Positions 22,574 through 22,878 of a stretch of DNA of 22,878 nt are shown piece by piece. Location of the stretch: contig JAZHDD010000028.1 in assembly GCA_036541255.1 (NCBI GenBank), forward strand, positions 1 through 22,878, read 5' to 3'. The position numbers and the translations under genes were made by a program. The stretch is from Paucidesulfovibrio sp036541255. GTDB taxonomy: Bacteria > Desulfobacterota > Desulfovibrionia > Desulfovibrionales > Desulfovibrionaceae. The first letter of the stretch is position 1; each line of letters opens with the position of its first letter. Under the pieces are notes generated by a model. The model ran no database searches. It was not told the DNA's origin and worked only from the letters and a program-made list of their open reading frames with translations.

Positions 22574-22878
22574 ATGGAACTGTTCCAGATACTATTGGTC
22601 TATTCTCTGGTGGGCAGCGTAGCCGGCGTGCTCGCCGGTCTGTTCGGCATCGGCGGCGGCCTGGTCATCGTGCCCATGCTCGTGTTGGCGTTCGAGTGGC
22701 AGGGCGTGTCCCCGGATTTGATCATGCATGTGGCCCTGGCCACGTCCATGGCCAGCATCGTGTTCACGTCCGTATCCAGCGCGCGTTCGCACAACAAGCG
22801 CGGGGCCGTGATCTGGAGCGTGGTGCGGCGTATCGTGGCCGGAATACTGGTAGGCACGTTTCTGGGCACGTTCATCGC
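22574..22878 (+). CDS. TauE/SafE-family permease (partial, cut by window end)
   Basis: The first 101 codons of a membrane protein are present; the frame is still open at the window end. The N-terminal helix pair contains the family landmark GLFGIGGGLVIVPMLVL, followed by MHVALATSMASIVFTS and a basic loop SSARSHNKRG, all typical of TauE/SafE exporters for sulfite, sulfonates or other small organic anions. AAGGA precedes ATG 22574. It lies five bases after the GntR stop in the same operon. The substrate is unknown; the FCD regulator suggests a carboxylate or sulfocarboxylate. Confidence 0.9.
   Translation, partial: MELFQILLVYSLVGSVAGVLAGLFGIGGGLVIVPMLVLAFEWQGVSPDLIMHVALATSMASIVFTSVSSARSHNKRGAVIWSVVRRIVAGILVGTFLGTFI

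Overview
The window reads as one contiguous piece of a GC-rich chromosome from an anaerobic, sulfate-reducer-like bacterium. Desulfovibrionaceae (Desulfovibrio or Pseudodesulfovibrio) is my inference, from the cytosolic molybdopterin/iron-sulfur oxidoreductase, a ferredoxin-nitroreductase fusion, YkgJ and DUF3124 proteins, a TauE/SafE exporter and the general gene style. No rRNA or other species marker is present.

Region 1 (1-5582) is one rightward unit. It starts with an ECF-type sigma factor whose C-terminal two thirds is a cytosolic NrtA/NasS/CmpA-like solute-binding domain. A formate/nitrite-family channel, a 44-residue one-helix membrane protein, a Mo/W-bisPGD oxidoreductase without a Tat signal and a four-cluster ferredoxin subunit follow, and a strong terminator closes it. 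I infer a self-contained module in which the sigma factor senses a small anion directly and switches on import and redox conversion of that anion or a relative. This is the best candidate here for an undescribed system.

Region 2 (5738-6327) is a leftward gene for a secreted protein of unknown family, with its terminator.

Region 3 (6580-8964) is an intact tRNA-Ala(GGC) followed by two AT-richer islets. Each islet ends in a 45-bp copy of the tRNA 3' half, and each copy is followed by its own terminator. Islet 1 carries a GFA-family gene. Islet 2 carries a STAS-like/GHKL ATPase gene. No integrase is visible, so these look like tandem remnants of tRNA-targeted integration.

Region 4 (9076-10813) holds a VanX-type D-Ala-D-Ala dipeptidase (leftward), a YkgJ-type cysteine-cluster protein (rightward) and a perfect 22-bp stem-loop.

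Region 5 (10830-15238) is a leftward two-gene signalling operon: a hybrid histidine kinase with two receiver domains and an Hpt domain, coupled by an ATGA overlap to a receiver-diguanylate cyclase.

Region 6 (15365-17657) is a leftward glnHPQ-type amino-acid ABC operon with an intrinsic terminator between the binding-protein gene and the permease gene.

Region 7 (17953-20458) holds leftward genes: a ferredoxin-nitroreductase broken by one base in a T7 tract, a Bcr/CflA-type MFS exporter and a DUF202-like membrane protein.

Region 8 (20611-22878) is rightward: a secreted DUF3124 protein, an unexplained 486-bp GC-rich non-coding stretch leading into a 39-residue ORF and terminator, then a GntR/FCD regulator with a palindromic operator over its own promoter, and the start of a TauE/SafE permease cut by the window end.
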